Shown here: piece after piece, positions 45,351 through 53,599 of the stretch
How positions within the stretch are numbered: the stretch's first letter is position 1
How the letters are laid out: the number at the start of each line of letters is the position of its first letter
NCBI GenBank assembly: GCA_028874335.1
Contig: JAPPJY010000017.1
Span: forward strand, 90,858-154,857
DNA: 64,000 nt
Direction: 5' to 3'
Origin: Gemmatimonadota bacterium
GTDB taxonomy: Bacteria > Latescibacterota > UBA2968 > GCA-2709665
Program-made: the position numbers and the translations under genes
The notes under the pieces: model-generated
Seen by the model: the letters and a program-made list of their open reading frames with translations, nothing else
The model's database searches: none
What the model was told of the DNA's origin: nothing

Positions 45351-45529
45351 AAGCAGCAGATCGCCTCACCGGTCCACTGAAGACTCGAGAGACGGGAGCC
45401 GCGCCACTTGTGGTGGGAGAAAAAGATGAATCCGACACGGGACTCTTAACGAGAGGGAGTACAAGACAGCATGGTTGAGGGGATTGTGCATTTCAACGAC
45501 AACAACGGTAAACATCGGCCACTAAGCAA

Positions 45530-45555
45530 AAACCCCGCCAGTGTGGAGGGGCGGG
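45530..45555 (-). terminator. Rho-independent terminator for leftward transcripts
   Basis: CCCCGCC and GGCGGGG arms; on the minus strand the stem is followed by TTTTTGC. It stands 36 bases past the stop of the small gene 45591-45770. Confidence 0.7.
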
Positions 45556-45590
45556 GTGAAAGATGACCGGTAAAGAAATAATGCGTGTTT

Positions 45591-45770
45591 TTAGTCACTC
45601 GACATCAGCATGATTGTATTTTGCACTTCTTTAAGTTCTTTGTTAGTCATTTCCAATTTTTGGTTTATCGCACTCAACTGCCCTGTAACATGCTCCAAAT
45701 AGCCTTCAACAGTTTCTATATAATTCCTTATTCCTTGATTTGACAAAGGGCGATTCTTAATATTTGACAC
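45591..45770 (-). CDS. 59-residue coiled-coil hypothetical protein
   Basis: GTG start with GGGGGG 6 bases upstream; translation VSNIKNRPLSNQGIRNYIE then a heptad-like helix (VTGQLSAINQKLEMTNKELK) and a stop, followed by a terminator. The AT-rich, lysine/asparagine-rich codon use differs from the GC-rich genes on the left. It lies 25 bases after the frameshifted gene 45796-46156 on the same strand. No family recognised, but start, spacing and terminator make it credible. Confidence 0.55.
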   Translation of the reverse strand: MSNIKNRPLSNQGIRNYIETVEGYLEHVTGQLSAINQKLEMTNKELKEVQNTIMLMSSD

Positions 45771-45795
45771 GTTAAACCCCCCTTAGTTTCCCATG

Positions 45796-46156
45796 TTACT
45801 CATTCTCCGGAACATCCTGACCATTAAACATAGGCGGATCACTCTTGAATTGAGTTCCGCTCTGTTTCTCTGACTCAACCCATTCAAATATCTTTTGCCA
45901 TGCTTCTCGAATACCCTCTTGGCGGCCCCGTTCGAATTTTGCTTTGCTTATAGACTCTGCAAGACCAAACATAGCGTCAACCCCCGTTGAAATAATAAAT
46001 GCTCCGGACGTTGCAAACAGGGAAATCGTTGCGATATCCTTTATGAGAAGTAAAGGACAACCTGACATCTTCAGAACCGGCATACCAAATGCAAATTGCT
46101 AATATAGACAACGCAAGTACCGATATTTCAAAGACTTTCCGGTTTCTGTCAGTCAA
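45796..46156 (-). pseudogene. Small membrane protein, frameshifted
   Basis: A TTG at 46156 with AAGGA 6 bases upstream opens a frame with a membrane span (VFEISVLALSILAICIWYAG), then SEDVRLSF. Near 46050 the useful sequence moves to another frame: LLIKDIATISLFATSGAFII, GVDAMFGLAESISKAKFERG and RQEGIREAWQKIFEWVES. Together they make a plausible protein with two spans and a charged tail; alone, the second frame (from ATG 46083) lacks a ribosome site. A single-base shift or a programmed slip explains it. Confidence 0.5.
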
Positions 46157-46264
46157 GGATCATCCTTTGTTGTACTTAAGAGATAGCGAAATGTTGTACT
46201 AAGAGCAAGTGAAACCCGAGACTTCACTATACTCGGTTTCCAGAGTTTTGAGAGAATCTATAGA

Positions 46265-46366
46265 CCCCGCCCTGGGGGATTTCCAGTCAGCGCAAGTGCC
46301 CCTTTAGCAATCAGACCCGATGTACTGATAATGAGGTGCTGACACACTTACGTACCCAGGGCGGGG
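46265..46366. repeat. 102-bp segment bounded by 12-bp inverted repeats
   Basis: CCCCGCCCTGGG at 46265-46276 and its exact complement at 46355-46366. It directly abuts the desaturase fragment that begins at about 46392 and may be the scar of the rearrangement that cut that gene. Confidence 0.55.
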
Positions 46367-46391
46367 TAGTTTCAAAACCATAAACAGACTT

Positions 46392-46607
46392 TGGGTTTTT
46401 GAAAACACCGGTTTCAATACTACGAGCCTTCACCGCGTTCACCACGGCAGCAACGACTGGCGCATCGACAACAACTACGCCGACGTATTGATTCTGTGGG
46501 ATAAAATCTTCGGCATGTTTCAGCGTGAAATCGGTCCCATAGAATACGGCGTCACCACGGGACAATACAGCTACAATCCCGTAAAGCGGATGCTCGGATC
46601 AAACTGA
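46392..46607 (+). pseudogene. C-terminal fragment of a sterol desaturase / fatty acid hydroxylase
   Basis: The plus-strand frame reads TTSLHRVHHGSNDWRIDNNY, ADVLILWDKIFGMFQREIG, PIEYGVTTGQY and ends in a natural stop. HRVHHGS with the following N-Y-A-D-x-L-x-x-W-D is the last histidine box and C-terminus of the di-iron fatty acid hydroxylase/sterol desaturase family. The first three histidine boxes and all membrane spans (about 200 residues) are missing, and no start codon with a ribosome site is present. It is a remnant. Confidence 0.8.
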
Positions 46608-46652
46608 GAAAGCTGTATTCGGACTACGCGCCGCTTGAGCCGTCAATGCGTA

Positions 46653-48143
46653 TCAGTCTCCATCTTTGTTTTCCTTGTAAGCCGCATATGCCTTCCGCAC
46701 AACGTTCTCGGCCGGCTTGCCGCGAATGGAATAACTGCGCTGCCCCGCCCACCACTCTGCCCACAGTTCGTCGCCGGCTATCCAGTTGTCATGGAAAAAC
46801 ACGCCGTCCAGAACGCCGGGACTATCGAACATTGCGTTGAGCAGCGCCTGATAGATATTCGACTGTGTCTCATGGCCGTCGTCCACGCCGTTGTCATTGG
46901 CGTCGGCGAAGATAAACGGCGCGTAACCCGATCCATCGGGCGCAAGCCGGTCTGGCGCAAGGGGCGCCGTAACGAAGTCGGCGGCGCCGTATTCCAGAAA
47001 CATGATCGGCCGGCCCGGATTTCTCTCTGCCAGGGGAATGAGAATGGTCTCGAAGATCTCTTGATATTTATCCTGGGCGGCCCGTATGCTGATTGGGCCG
47101 ACCGGCATGGTATCCAACAGCGGAAACCACGCGCTCAAACCCACGACGTCCAATTGCAGATCGTCCCACAGGTGGCCGGATCCGGGCTCCCAGAATACGG
47201 GATCCATAAGAACCCCGTAATGCATGTCGTAAGTGAGCAGGCCGCTGTACACGGCACGCACCCGGGCCACCATCGCCCGTAGTTGCTGCGAAAAGTCATT
47301 CGTCCACACCGGATCTTCCGGATCCCCTGGGCGCGTGCGGAACAGCGCGTCCGTTTCCGTGCCGAGGGAGAACATGCGGGCGCCCTCGGCTTCGGCGATT
47401 TTCGCAAAGTGAACGGCCTGCTGCGTATAGGATTCCCAGAACTCGGCGACAAACCGCTGATGATCCGGATGCGCCGGGCGCCACGGCCAGTTTACCGGCA
47501 GAACGTCCTTCGGGGGCCTCGGATCCCCGAGTTGCCACCTGTGAGCGGGACGGTCGGCTGTGCCGGCCTCAATATCGTTCAGAAACAACGTGAGATACAC
47601 CTCGATGCCCTGGTCTCTGAAGTCGCGTATCATCTGCCGCAACGCGTCATCGGGGAAGGTCCGATGATCGGGCACTGAAGAATACACACGCTCCACCGTG
47701 CCGTCCATGCTGTCGTCATAATGCACGGAGATCATAAGGCCCACCCAGTTTACGTGCAGGCTCTTCAACCAGTCGATGTAATCCGGGGGGACCACCGGCC
47801 CGGTCCTGCCGGCGGTTTCCCAATCATTCACGACCGCGTCGTTAGTACCCCAGTTCCCTGCCGCATGAAGGGCGCGCAACGGAAAATTCAGCCTGTCTAC
47901 CGTCAAAGGCACGGCCCTGCCGAATCTGCTGGCGAAGATCACGAAATCGGAAAAGCCCACCACACCGTCGCCGTCCAGGTCGAATTCTTTCGCGCTGGAT
48001 CCAAACGCGCCGGCAAACAGCACAAGGTCCCCGAAACCGACGGTTCCGTCGCCGTCGAAGTCCGGACTCGTGACGGGCCGCGAAGCGGCGTCGGCCGGCG
48101 ATAACAGCATCACGGTGCCCAAAACGATTATCAATTGCCTCAT
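46653..48143 (-). CDS. Secreted glycoside-hydrolase-like protein with N-terminal dockerin-like module
   Basis: A 496-residue exported protein: signal peptide (RQLIIVLGTVMLLSPADAA), then two calcium-loop motifs of dockerin type at residues ~26-78 (DFDGDGTVGFGDLVLFAGAF and DLDGDGVVGFSDFVIFASRF), then a TIM-barrel-like domain: SLHVNWVGLMISVHY, SLGTETDALFRTR near residue 258 (candidate acid/base Glu) and IMFLEYGAADF near 380 (candidate nucleophile). This resembles clan GH-A enzymes such as GH113 mannanases; family is not certain. AGGAGA lies about 10 bases before ATG 48143. The N-terminal part is duplicated as a remnant at 49736-49945. Confidence 0.72.
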   Translation of the reverse strand: MRQLIIVLGTVMLLSPADAASRPVTSPDFDGDGTVGFGDLVLFAGAFGSSAKEFDLDGDGVVGFSDFVIFASRFGRAVPLTVDRLNFPLRALHAAGNWGTNDAVVNDWETAGRTGPVVPPDYIDWLKSLHVNWVGLMISVHYDDSMDGTVERVYSSVPDHRTFPDDALRQMIRDFRDQGIEVYLTLFLNDIEAGTADRPAHRWQLGDPRPPKDVLPVNWPWRPAHPDHQRFVAEFWESYTQQAVHFAKIAEAEGARMFSLGTETDALFRTRPGDPEDPVWTNDFSQQLRAMVARVRAVYSGLLTYDMHYGVLMDPVFWEPGSGHLWDDLQLDVVGLSAWFPLLDTMPVGPISIRAAQDKYQEIFETILIPLAERNPGRPIMFLEYGAADFVTAPLAPDRLAPDGSGYAPFIFADANDNGVDDGHETQSNIYQALLNAMFDSPGVLDGVFFHDNWIAGDELWAEWWAGQRSYSIRGKPAENVVRKAYAAYKENKDGD

Positions 48144-48242
48144 TGCTTCGATCTCTCCTGAAAACAACCGACAGCCTCTCAGATTGAAACGACCAAGCTT
48201 TTTCATGCGAGGTTGAGCATGTCCGAATATTAAGATTCAAGT

Positions 48243-48467
48243 TCACCAATTAGGTGAAGAGACCATTCGGATAGAGACTTCTGAAGAAATTTCCTTGCCG
48301 TGTTGTATAGTATGTTCTATGCCCGAAGGAGAAACATCAATGTGGGAGTCGGGCACGGGAACGCAAATTTCTATTGACCCGCGATGTTGAGGGTATTGAC
48401 AACGAAACCAAACCCTTGCTTTGTCTGTATCCAATTCATGGCGAATAATTCCTACGGCAGAATTCAT
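48243..48467 (-). CDS. Short hypothetical protein (74 aa)
   Basis: ATG 48467 with AGGGGA 5 bases upstream, 9 bases after the stop of the small membrane protein gene at 48477. The sequence (MNSAVGIIRHELDTDKARVW ... SIEICVPVPDSHID) shows no known motif. Spacing suggests a two-gene operon; evidence is otherwise thin. Confidence 0.4.
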   Translation of the reverse strand: MNSAVGIIRHELDTDKARVWFRCQYPQHRGSIEICVPVPDSHIDVSPSGIEHTIQHGKEISSEVSIRMVSSPNW

Positions 48468-48476
48468 AGCATTCCC

Positions 48477-48665
48477 CTATTCGAAATAGGACAACCAAAC
48501 CCAGTGAGCAACGAACCGCATTGCCTGTATAATTATCCAAGCAATCACGATACCAACCACAACAGACGCGATAAGGTCAAGATGTAGCACTGCCTTAACC
48601 AGATCCAAAACGCCCAACGTGAAATCCCACAAAGAATATCCCAACTTCCAAATTGAGTCCCGCAT
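48477..48665 (-). CDS. Small membrane protein (62 aa)
   Basis: ATG 48665 preceded by AAGGAGAG. The product MRDSIWKLGYSLWDFTLG... carries one long hydrophobic helix (LIASVVVGIVIAWIIIQAM). A longer open frame upstream is part of a repeated leader (see 48707) and is unlikely to be translated. Role unknown. Confidence 0.55.
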   Translation of the reverse strand: MRDSIWKLGYSLWDFTLGVLDLVKAVLHLDLIASVVVGIVIAWIIIQAMRFVAHWVWLSYFE

Positions 48666-48706
48666 ATCTCTCCTTTCTTGTATCACCAGGTGCCGGCGCA
48701 TTACTC

Positions 48707-48762
48707 GTTCGATCCCTCCTGAAAGCACCTGCGAGCTCCTCAGGCCGCCGCGAGCGTTCATG
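48707..48762 (-). repeat. Repeated 5' leader (copies also at 49947-50004 and 48146-48181)
   Basis: About 55 bp alike between this place and 49947-50004 (GATCCC, AAAGC, TGAGAG/TGCGAG, GCGTTCATGC in order), with a shorter match upstream of the gene at 48143. In all three the sequence lies just 5' of a minus-strand gene or remnant, so an ancestral promoter/leader has been copied with its genes. No gene is visible in 48666-48998 otherwise. Confidence 0.6.
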
Positions 48763-48998
48763 CGTATATGCACCCTTATATAACTTTAACGGATGACGAA
48801 ACAGGCATCGGTTCACAGCGCCCACAAAAAAAAACTATCTAGAGCGCCAAACGGGGGGCCGTGAACGAGGTCATGGCTGTCGGGTTTCAGGAGCTCCCAC
48901 GCTCGCCCGTCCACGGCCCGATTGTATACAAACCACGCTATCGAGTCCAAGCTAGGCCCCGCATACATGGACGGCCCTAAAAGATAACCCGCAGTATC

Positions 48999-49517
48999 TC
49001 ATGGCCGGGTTTTAAAAAAAAGGCGCAACACGTCGTCGGCCCGGAACATAATGTCGAAAAATTGCCGCGCTTCGTGGCCGTGCGGCATCATCGTAACCCT
49101 CAGTTGTGCCTTGTTGAAAATCAGGGTCAGGTCCTGGCCGTCCACGAAATACCGGCACGTGATCGTGATAGCGTCCCGGTCCGTAATCGTCAGCGTATCG
49201 CCCTTGACCGACCACGTGCCTCGATCCCCATAGTTGTCCGCGTACGTGCCGTCGGCATGGACCCGCAGGATCGACAGGCCGACGTCCCGGAAGACCAAGT
49301 CCATCGCGCTCCGGATTTCCTCCACCTGCTCATCCACGACGTCCGGATTTACGCCGTTGTCAAGCAGGTGCTCCCGCAGGTTGGCCGCGGCCGTGGCACC
49401 GATGTTGGTCGAAACGAGCTGCCACGACCCGACCAGGTCGCTTCCCGGCCCGGTCAGGTTGTCGCCACCGCAGGCCAGAAGGGCTAGGGCCGTTAGCGTC
49501 AGAGCAAAGCCTCGCAT
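48999..49517 (-). CDS. Lipoprotein with lipocalin-like domain
   Basis: A 172-residue protein with a lipoprotein signal (MRGFALTLTALALLACGGD; lipobox LLAC) from ATG 49517, with AAAGGA 9 bases upstream. The body has SDLVGSWQLVSTNIG, ADGTYADNYGDRGTWSVKGD and TLTITDRDAITITCRYFVDG, which is the pattern of small lipocalin-like domains found in FCB lipoproteins. It should be tethered to a membrane; ligand unknown. Confidence 0.72.
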   Translation of the reverse strand: MRGFALTLTALALLACGGDNLTGPGSDLVGSWQLVSTNIGATAAANLREHLLDNGVNPDVVDEQVEEIRSAMDLVFRDVGLSILRVHADGTYADNYGDRGTWSVKGDTLTITDRDAITITCRYFVDGQDLTLIFNKAQLRVTMMPHGHEARQFFDIMFRADDVLRLFFKTRP

Positions 49518-49735
49518 AGTCGCGATTCCTTTCTTACGGCAATAGCCGGATGGGCCGCAGGACAACGCCGGCTGTTCGCAAAGAAGGAGGTCCGGCATGT
49601 GGTTGCCCTTTCGCGCCCCGTCATTGGCACTTTCAACGACCCATCCGGAGAATGGGCAGGGCCGGCAGGAACGGCGGCGACCGCAAAGGATACAGCCACC
49701 ATGTGGCCGCCCTTGCCAGGCAAAACCTTACGGGA

Positions 49736-49945
49736 TTAGACGTTATGGGCTTGACTGTGCCCTCTGTCGTCGCCGTCCAGGTCGAATTTTGCCGGCGCGT
49801 TTGGATCCAGCGCGGCAAACAGCACGAAGTCGCTGAAGCCGATGGTAACGTCACCGTCAAAGTCCGGACTCGTGACGGGCCGCGAAGCGACGTCGGCCGG
49901 CGATAACAGCATCACGGCGCCCAAGATGATTATCAATTGCCTCAT
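49736..49945 (-). pseudogene. Remnant of a dockerin-like exported protein (copy of the 48143 N-terminus)
   Basis: From ATG 49945 the frame encodes RQLIIILGAVMLLSPADVAS, RPVTSPDFDGDVTIGFSDFV and a damaged second loop (KFDLDGDDRGHSQ), then stops. It repeats the signal peptide and calcium module of the gene at 48143 almost word for word at DNA level, but the catalytic part is absent and one loop has lost spacing. The following 49546-49735 shows no gene. Confidence 0.75.
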
Positions 49946-50028
49946 TGCTTTGATCCCTTCTAAAAGCGCCTGAGAGCCTCTCAAGCCTCCGCAAGCGTTC
50001 ATGCCTGTATGGACCCGGATTGGGCCGG

Positions 50029-51329
50029 TTATTTCTTCGCGCCGGCATCCTTTAGAATCCTTTCAATCTTTGTCCAGGGACGGGGATCGGTCGAATGCTT
50101 TTTATGCCAAATAGCCACGCGCCGCGGCCTCTTTCCGCTATTGTTCTTCACATTGAGATCGGCGCAGGCGGCAATGAGGACTTTGACAATTTCCGATCGG
50201 CCCCATTCGGCGGCCACGTGTAGGGGCGTGTTGCCCCATTCATCCTTCGCATTGACGTCTGCGCCGCCAGCAATCAGGGCTTTGACAACGGGGACAGAGG
50301 GGGGCGATCCTCTACCCGCCTGGACCATAAAGTCCGGCCGTCGGCGATACGGTGTAGCAGTGGGCGTCTAGAAATACCGGAAATCACATCGGGATCCGCG
50401 CCGGCGGCAATGAGAACTTTGATCGCTTCGATCCGGCCGTTTTCGACAGCAGTCACTAACGGTGTACCAGAGTAGCAGCCCTCCCTATTGGGATCTGCGC
50501 CGCCGGCAACAAGGGCTTTGATCGCTTTGACCCTGCCGGTAGAGGCAACGCCACATAGCGAATCAGTGGGATCTGCGCCGCTGGCGAGGAGGGCTTTGAT
50601 CGTTTCGGCCTGGGCTGAATCCGACAAAGACGATTCGGTAGATTCGTGACTGGCCCAAGAGACGCAATTTATAGGACTGCTAGCAGCCTGTCGGAATACC
50701 CCAACTTGATCTAATCGGCATACGATATATAGATTCTGATATTTCAAATCACACTAGATATTGTATGCCATAATATATTGGCATAGGTATTCCGACAGGC
50801 TCCTAGTCCAATAATTTCCCGCATTCGGATCCGCGCCGGCGGCAATAAGGGCTTTGATCGCTTCTGCGTCGTTTTCCTTTACGGCAGACCATAACTCTCG
50901 TTGTCGAGCACCAGGAATTTTTGCTGGCGCTTCGGAAAGCGATTCCAGGGCGGATGCATAATGCTCGGCGCTGCGGCCGGCCCTGATGACATATTGTTTA
51001 AGCAGGGATTCACCCTTGACCACTTCATCGGACGTTGATGTATTGTCTACGACCAGAATTGTCCCGTATAAGTAGTAAAATTCCAAAGGCGGTTCGATCT
51101 CCTGGCCTTCGATTTTGCGAAGCGCGGAAAGCGCAACTTGACTTCTGTATTTCCATACCCTGGTAGTGTCATTCAAGGCCCTCTTGGCTTCCAAGAGGTA
51201 CTGATCCACCAATATGTCCGGCGGCAAGTCTTGTGCCGCCGCGTGTGTGCTCAATAGGCAGGCCAAGCCGAGAAAACTTGCCGCCGCGATTGGCGCCAAC
51301 GCGATTGTTGCCAATACGAAACGTTTCAT
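50029..51329 (-). pseudogene. Exported ankyrin-repeat protein, split by a MITE and a frameshift
   Basis: ATG 51329 opens a signal peptide (FVLATIALAPIAAASFLGLA) and a ~140-residue N-terminal region, then ankyrin repeats begin: AEAIKALIAAGADPNAGNYW. There a 119-bp element (50684-50802) interrupts; beyond it the frame resumes (SSPINCVSWASHEST) with more ankyrin units: TIKALLASGADPTDS, AIKALVAGGADPNREG, AIKVLIAAGADPDVI. Near 50330 a second break, at a run of six C, moves the frame; the last repeats (VVKALIAGGADVNAKDEWG, NTPLHVAAEWGRSEIVKVLI) end at 50029. Removing the element with one CTAG restores the reading frame exactly. Ankyrin repeats mediate protein binding; partner unknown. Confidence 0.82.
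50684..50802. mobile_element. 119-bp MITE inserted in the ankyrin gene, CTAG on both sides
   Basis: Terminal inverted repeats AGCCTGTCGGAATACC / GGTATTCCGACAGGCT (perfect for 16 bp), flanked by CTAG at 50680-50683 and 50803-50806. The interior is AT-rich with no frame. If only TA is the duplication (CTA-element-TAG) the ends match the IS630/Tc1 style; either reading restores the host gene when the element is taken out. Confidence 0.88.
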
Positions 51330-51536
51330 TGTCTTTCCTCCGTTGGTTTCACCGTCCGCATGTGATTCAACCTCCGCCGGTCCGCCTCGACACCCAATGC
51401 ACCCGGGCCGCCCGCTCCGGCTCGGTGCTTCTTTTTATACTTCTACGGACCAGGAATCGTACCCGATGCCCTTTTCTGCGCACACCTTGCACACATTGCC
51501 AGTCCTGGCCGAACCCAAACGTCCCTGCCCCATATA

Positions 51537-52169
51537 TCATTCGTTACAGTCTTTTGACGGATCTTTTACGCTGAAGGAGATTTTATATTTTCCCTTTTCT
51601 CCGCAGCCTTCGATATCGTAGTTCTTGCAATTTCGATTCTTCGGGACTTCAAATTTACAGGATCTCCTGAATAGGATATCATCATTTCCAGCGAACTCTT
51701 TCAAGAAAAAAGACCGTAGATCGTCATCAGCGCTTCCCAACGAGTCGGGAAGGTACGCGGACCCATTCCCAGGGATGACGCCAGCGATTTTTTCGCCGAC
51801 CTTAGTGACGACGGATTCAAACACTTTACCGGCAATCTTTCCCATCTTGTCCCAAACATCCTCCCGATCAACGTTGTACACCGTAAACAGGATGGAATGC
51901 AGGCCTTTTCCCTTCACGAGGAGAATCAACCGATCCCACTCTTGTAAGCGTCCGTTGTCGAACCGACTGCATTTGCAGTCGTCATTTACTTCGGCACGGA
52001 TATAGTTCGATTCTCCCCTTTTGTCCGTATCGCACTCCCAGAAGGTATCTGGGCCCGGCATCACAGCTTGTTCTGTAACGTATTTGCCTTTGTCGTTAAT
52101 GAACCGATAGTTGGACTGTCCTGAGATTCTCTCCGCTTCCCTATTACCCATTATCTCAGGATTCATCAA
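51537..52169 (-). CDS. Hypothetical protein (210 aa)
   Basis: A cysteine- and lysine-rich 210-residue protein (FWECDTDKRGESNYIRAEVN, DDCKCSRFDNG, RRSCKFEVPKNRNCKNYD). No signal peptide or family recognised; the central helix WDKMGKIAGKVFESVVTKVG is amphipathic. Its start overlaps the end of the gene at 52156 by 14 bases on the same strand, suggesting coupling. Start at 52169 or an in-frame ATG 3 bases on. Confidence 0.6.
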   Translation of the reverse strand: MMNPEIMGNREAERISGQSNYRFINDKGKYVTEQAVMPGPDTFWECDTDKRGESNYIRAEVNDDCKCSRFDNGRLQEWDRLILLVKGKGLHSILFTVYNVDREDVWDKMGKIAGKVFESVVTKVGEKIAGVIPGNGSAYLPDSLGSADDDLRSFFLKEFAGNDDILFRRSCKFEVPKNRNCKNYDIEGCGEKGKYKISFSVKDPSKDCNE

Positions 52170-52470
52170 TTAATCGGATCAGGTAGGCACATTCCCGCTG
52201 CGGTCGGACGGAGTTGTAGTACTTGCACGCGTGCTTGACGCGGTTTTTCGCTTTCTTCGCCGTAGACCGATTCGCGAAGAAGACCAGCATCGAGCGGGTG
52301 AATCGGTTCAAGGGGATGCCTTTTTTGGGCGCTTGCTTTTTTAACTGGGATAAGTACTTGCCCGCAAGAATCTTGTCGAAGCGCTTCAAGGTCTTCTCCA
52401 TCGGATTTAACTTGCCTGGGTGCTCCGCGCGGTAGGTCATCAGAACGACGTTTCGCTCGAATTTGTACAT
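52156..52470 (-). CDS. Basic hypothetical protein (104 aa)
   Basis: A strongly basic 104-residue protein (YLSQLKKQAPKKGIPLNRFT, RSTAKKAKNRVKHACKYYN) without recognised domain. The ATG 52470 has GAGGAAGG 5 bases upstream (in the complement of GCCTTCCTC), and the stop of the DUF1207-like gene is 13 bases away, so the three minus-strand genes 53.6-51.5 kb probably form an operon. A DNA- or RNA-binding role is possible from charge only. Confidence 0.6.
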   Translation of the reverse strand: MYKFERNVVLMTYRAEHPGKLNPMEKTLKRFDKILAGKYLSQLKKQAPKKGIPLNRFTRSMLVFFANRSTAKKAKNRVKHACKYYNSVRPQRECAYLIRLIDES

Positions 52471-52483
52471 TGCCTTCCTCGCC

Positions 52484-53590
52484 TCAGCGGATGCGTCTTA
52501 GCCCGATTCGGAACTGCATGTAATCACGCTGGTTTCGGAACTGGCCGTGTGGGTTCACTCCACAATAGAAGCGGACGAAGAACGACGCTCGTCCTAGTGC
52601 GTTGCCCTTACCTGTCTTTCTAAGACCCGATACGACGTTGACCGAGAGCCGTCGGTTCTCACCAACTGCGGGATCTGCTTTGTGGTAGTCGTAAACAGAC
52701 CGCCACCGCGCTTCTCCCGACAGGTATACACCCCAGTTGCCCATGGGATCTTCCCACTCCAGATCGAAACCGACATAGGGGTCCAGCCAATTGCTCGACT
52801 CTGTTACGGGTCCGACGGCTGACTCAGTGGCACTACGTGAGTCGACGCTGTAGTACGTGGAATCGCAAGAGACCGTGATGCCCAGGCGCACCGACCACAC
52901 GAGACAGTTGAAGTCCTCATCAAGTAGACCGACATCTAGGAATTCCCAGCTTACGTTGATCCGCTCAAACGTGTTGGGGAACTCCCGTTTGCCTGCCATC
53001 GAGAACTCGTCTCCCAAGTGCGAACTCTCATGACCGAATAGCAAGCGAAGCCCTAACCTCCTTTTCGCGCCAAGCGCGTACTGGAACTTGGGAGCCACTC
53101 CGAATCGGTAGTCAGTATTGACGATCGGATTTGAGTCGTCCTCGAAATCTTCAACCATGTGGAAATCAATCGGCAGCCAAAGCCCGAGACCCCAGCCACC
53201 ATCACTGACTCGATCGGATTCGGAAGTGCGCGACTCCCATCCGGCCAGCGGCAACTCGGTCCAACGTCGATGTCCCACACCCTACGCCAATCCTTCTTCT
53301 CGACGAGAAAATCCATCCGGCTGGCCCACGCCAACGCGAGCGCGCTTATGTGCGCTTCACGAACGCCGGCCACGAGAGGTTCGTAGTAGGATCTACTCTC
53401 GAACCACCAACACCCCTGAGCCTCAATAGCGACCGGGCGGGCGACTACGACGTATAGAGTGAGTGCAAGAGTCACAGCGATCCGGCGACGACTTACATAG
53501 CTGAGTGTCGTTGCCTGGACCACTGAAACACACGCAGGTGCCAACGGGCGGACATGCTGATGGCGGGTTAACCCTGCCCGCATGCAATCC
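52484..53590 (-). pseudogene. DUF1207-like outer-membrane protein, frameshifted
   Basis: The 3' frame (52484-53278) has RFGVAPKFQYALGAKRRLGL and LLFGHESSHLGDEF, the hallmark of DUF1207-type beta-barrel proteins, and ends MQFRIGLRRIR. The 5' frame upstream supplies a hydrophobic signal (AVTLALTLYVVVARPVAIEA), QGCWWFESRSYYEPLVAGVR and FLVEKKDWRRVWDIDVG, after which the sense continues only in the other frame as TELPLAGWESRTSE. One base is missing at about 53265. The exact start of the 5' part is unclear (a GTG near 53520 or upstream). Either decayed or a sequencing error. Confidence 0.65.
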
Positions 53591-53599
53591 GGTATGGTC

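Noticed and set aside
49499..49723. Minus-strand frame upstream of the lipoprotein
   Set aside because: Overlaps the lipoprotein ribosome site in another frame and shows no motif or start signal.
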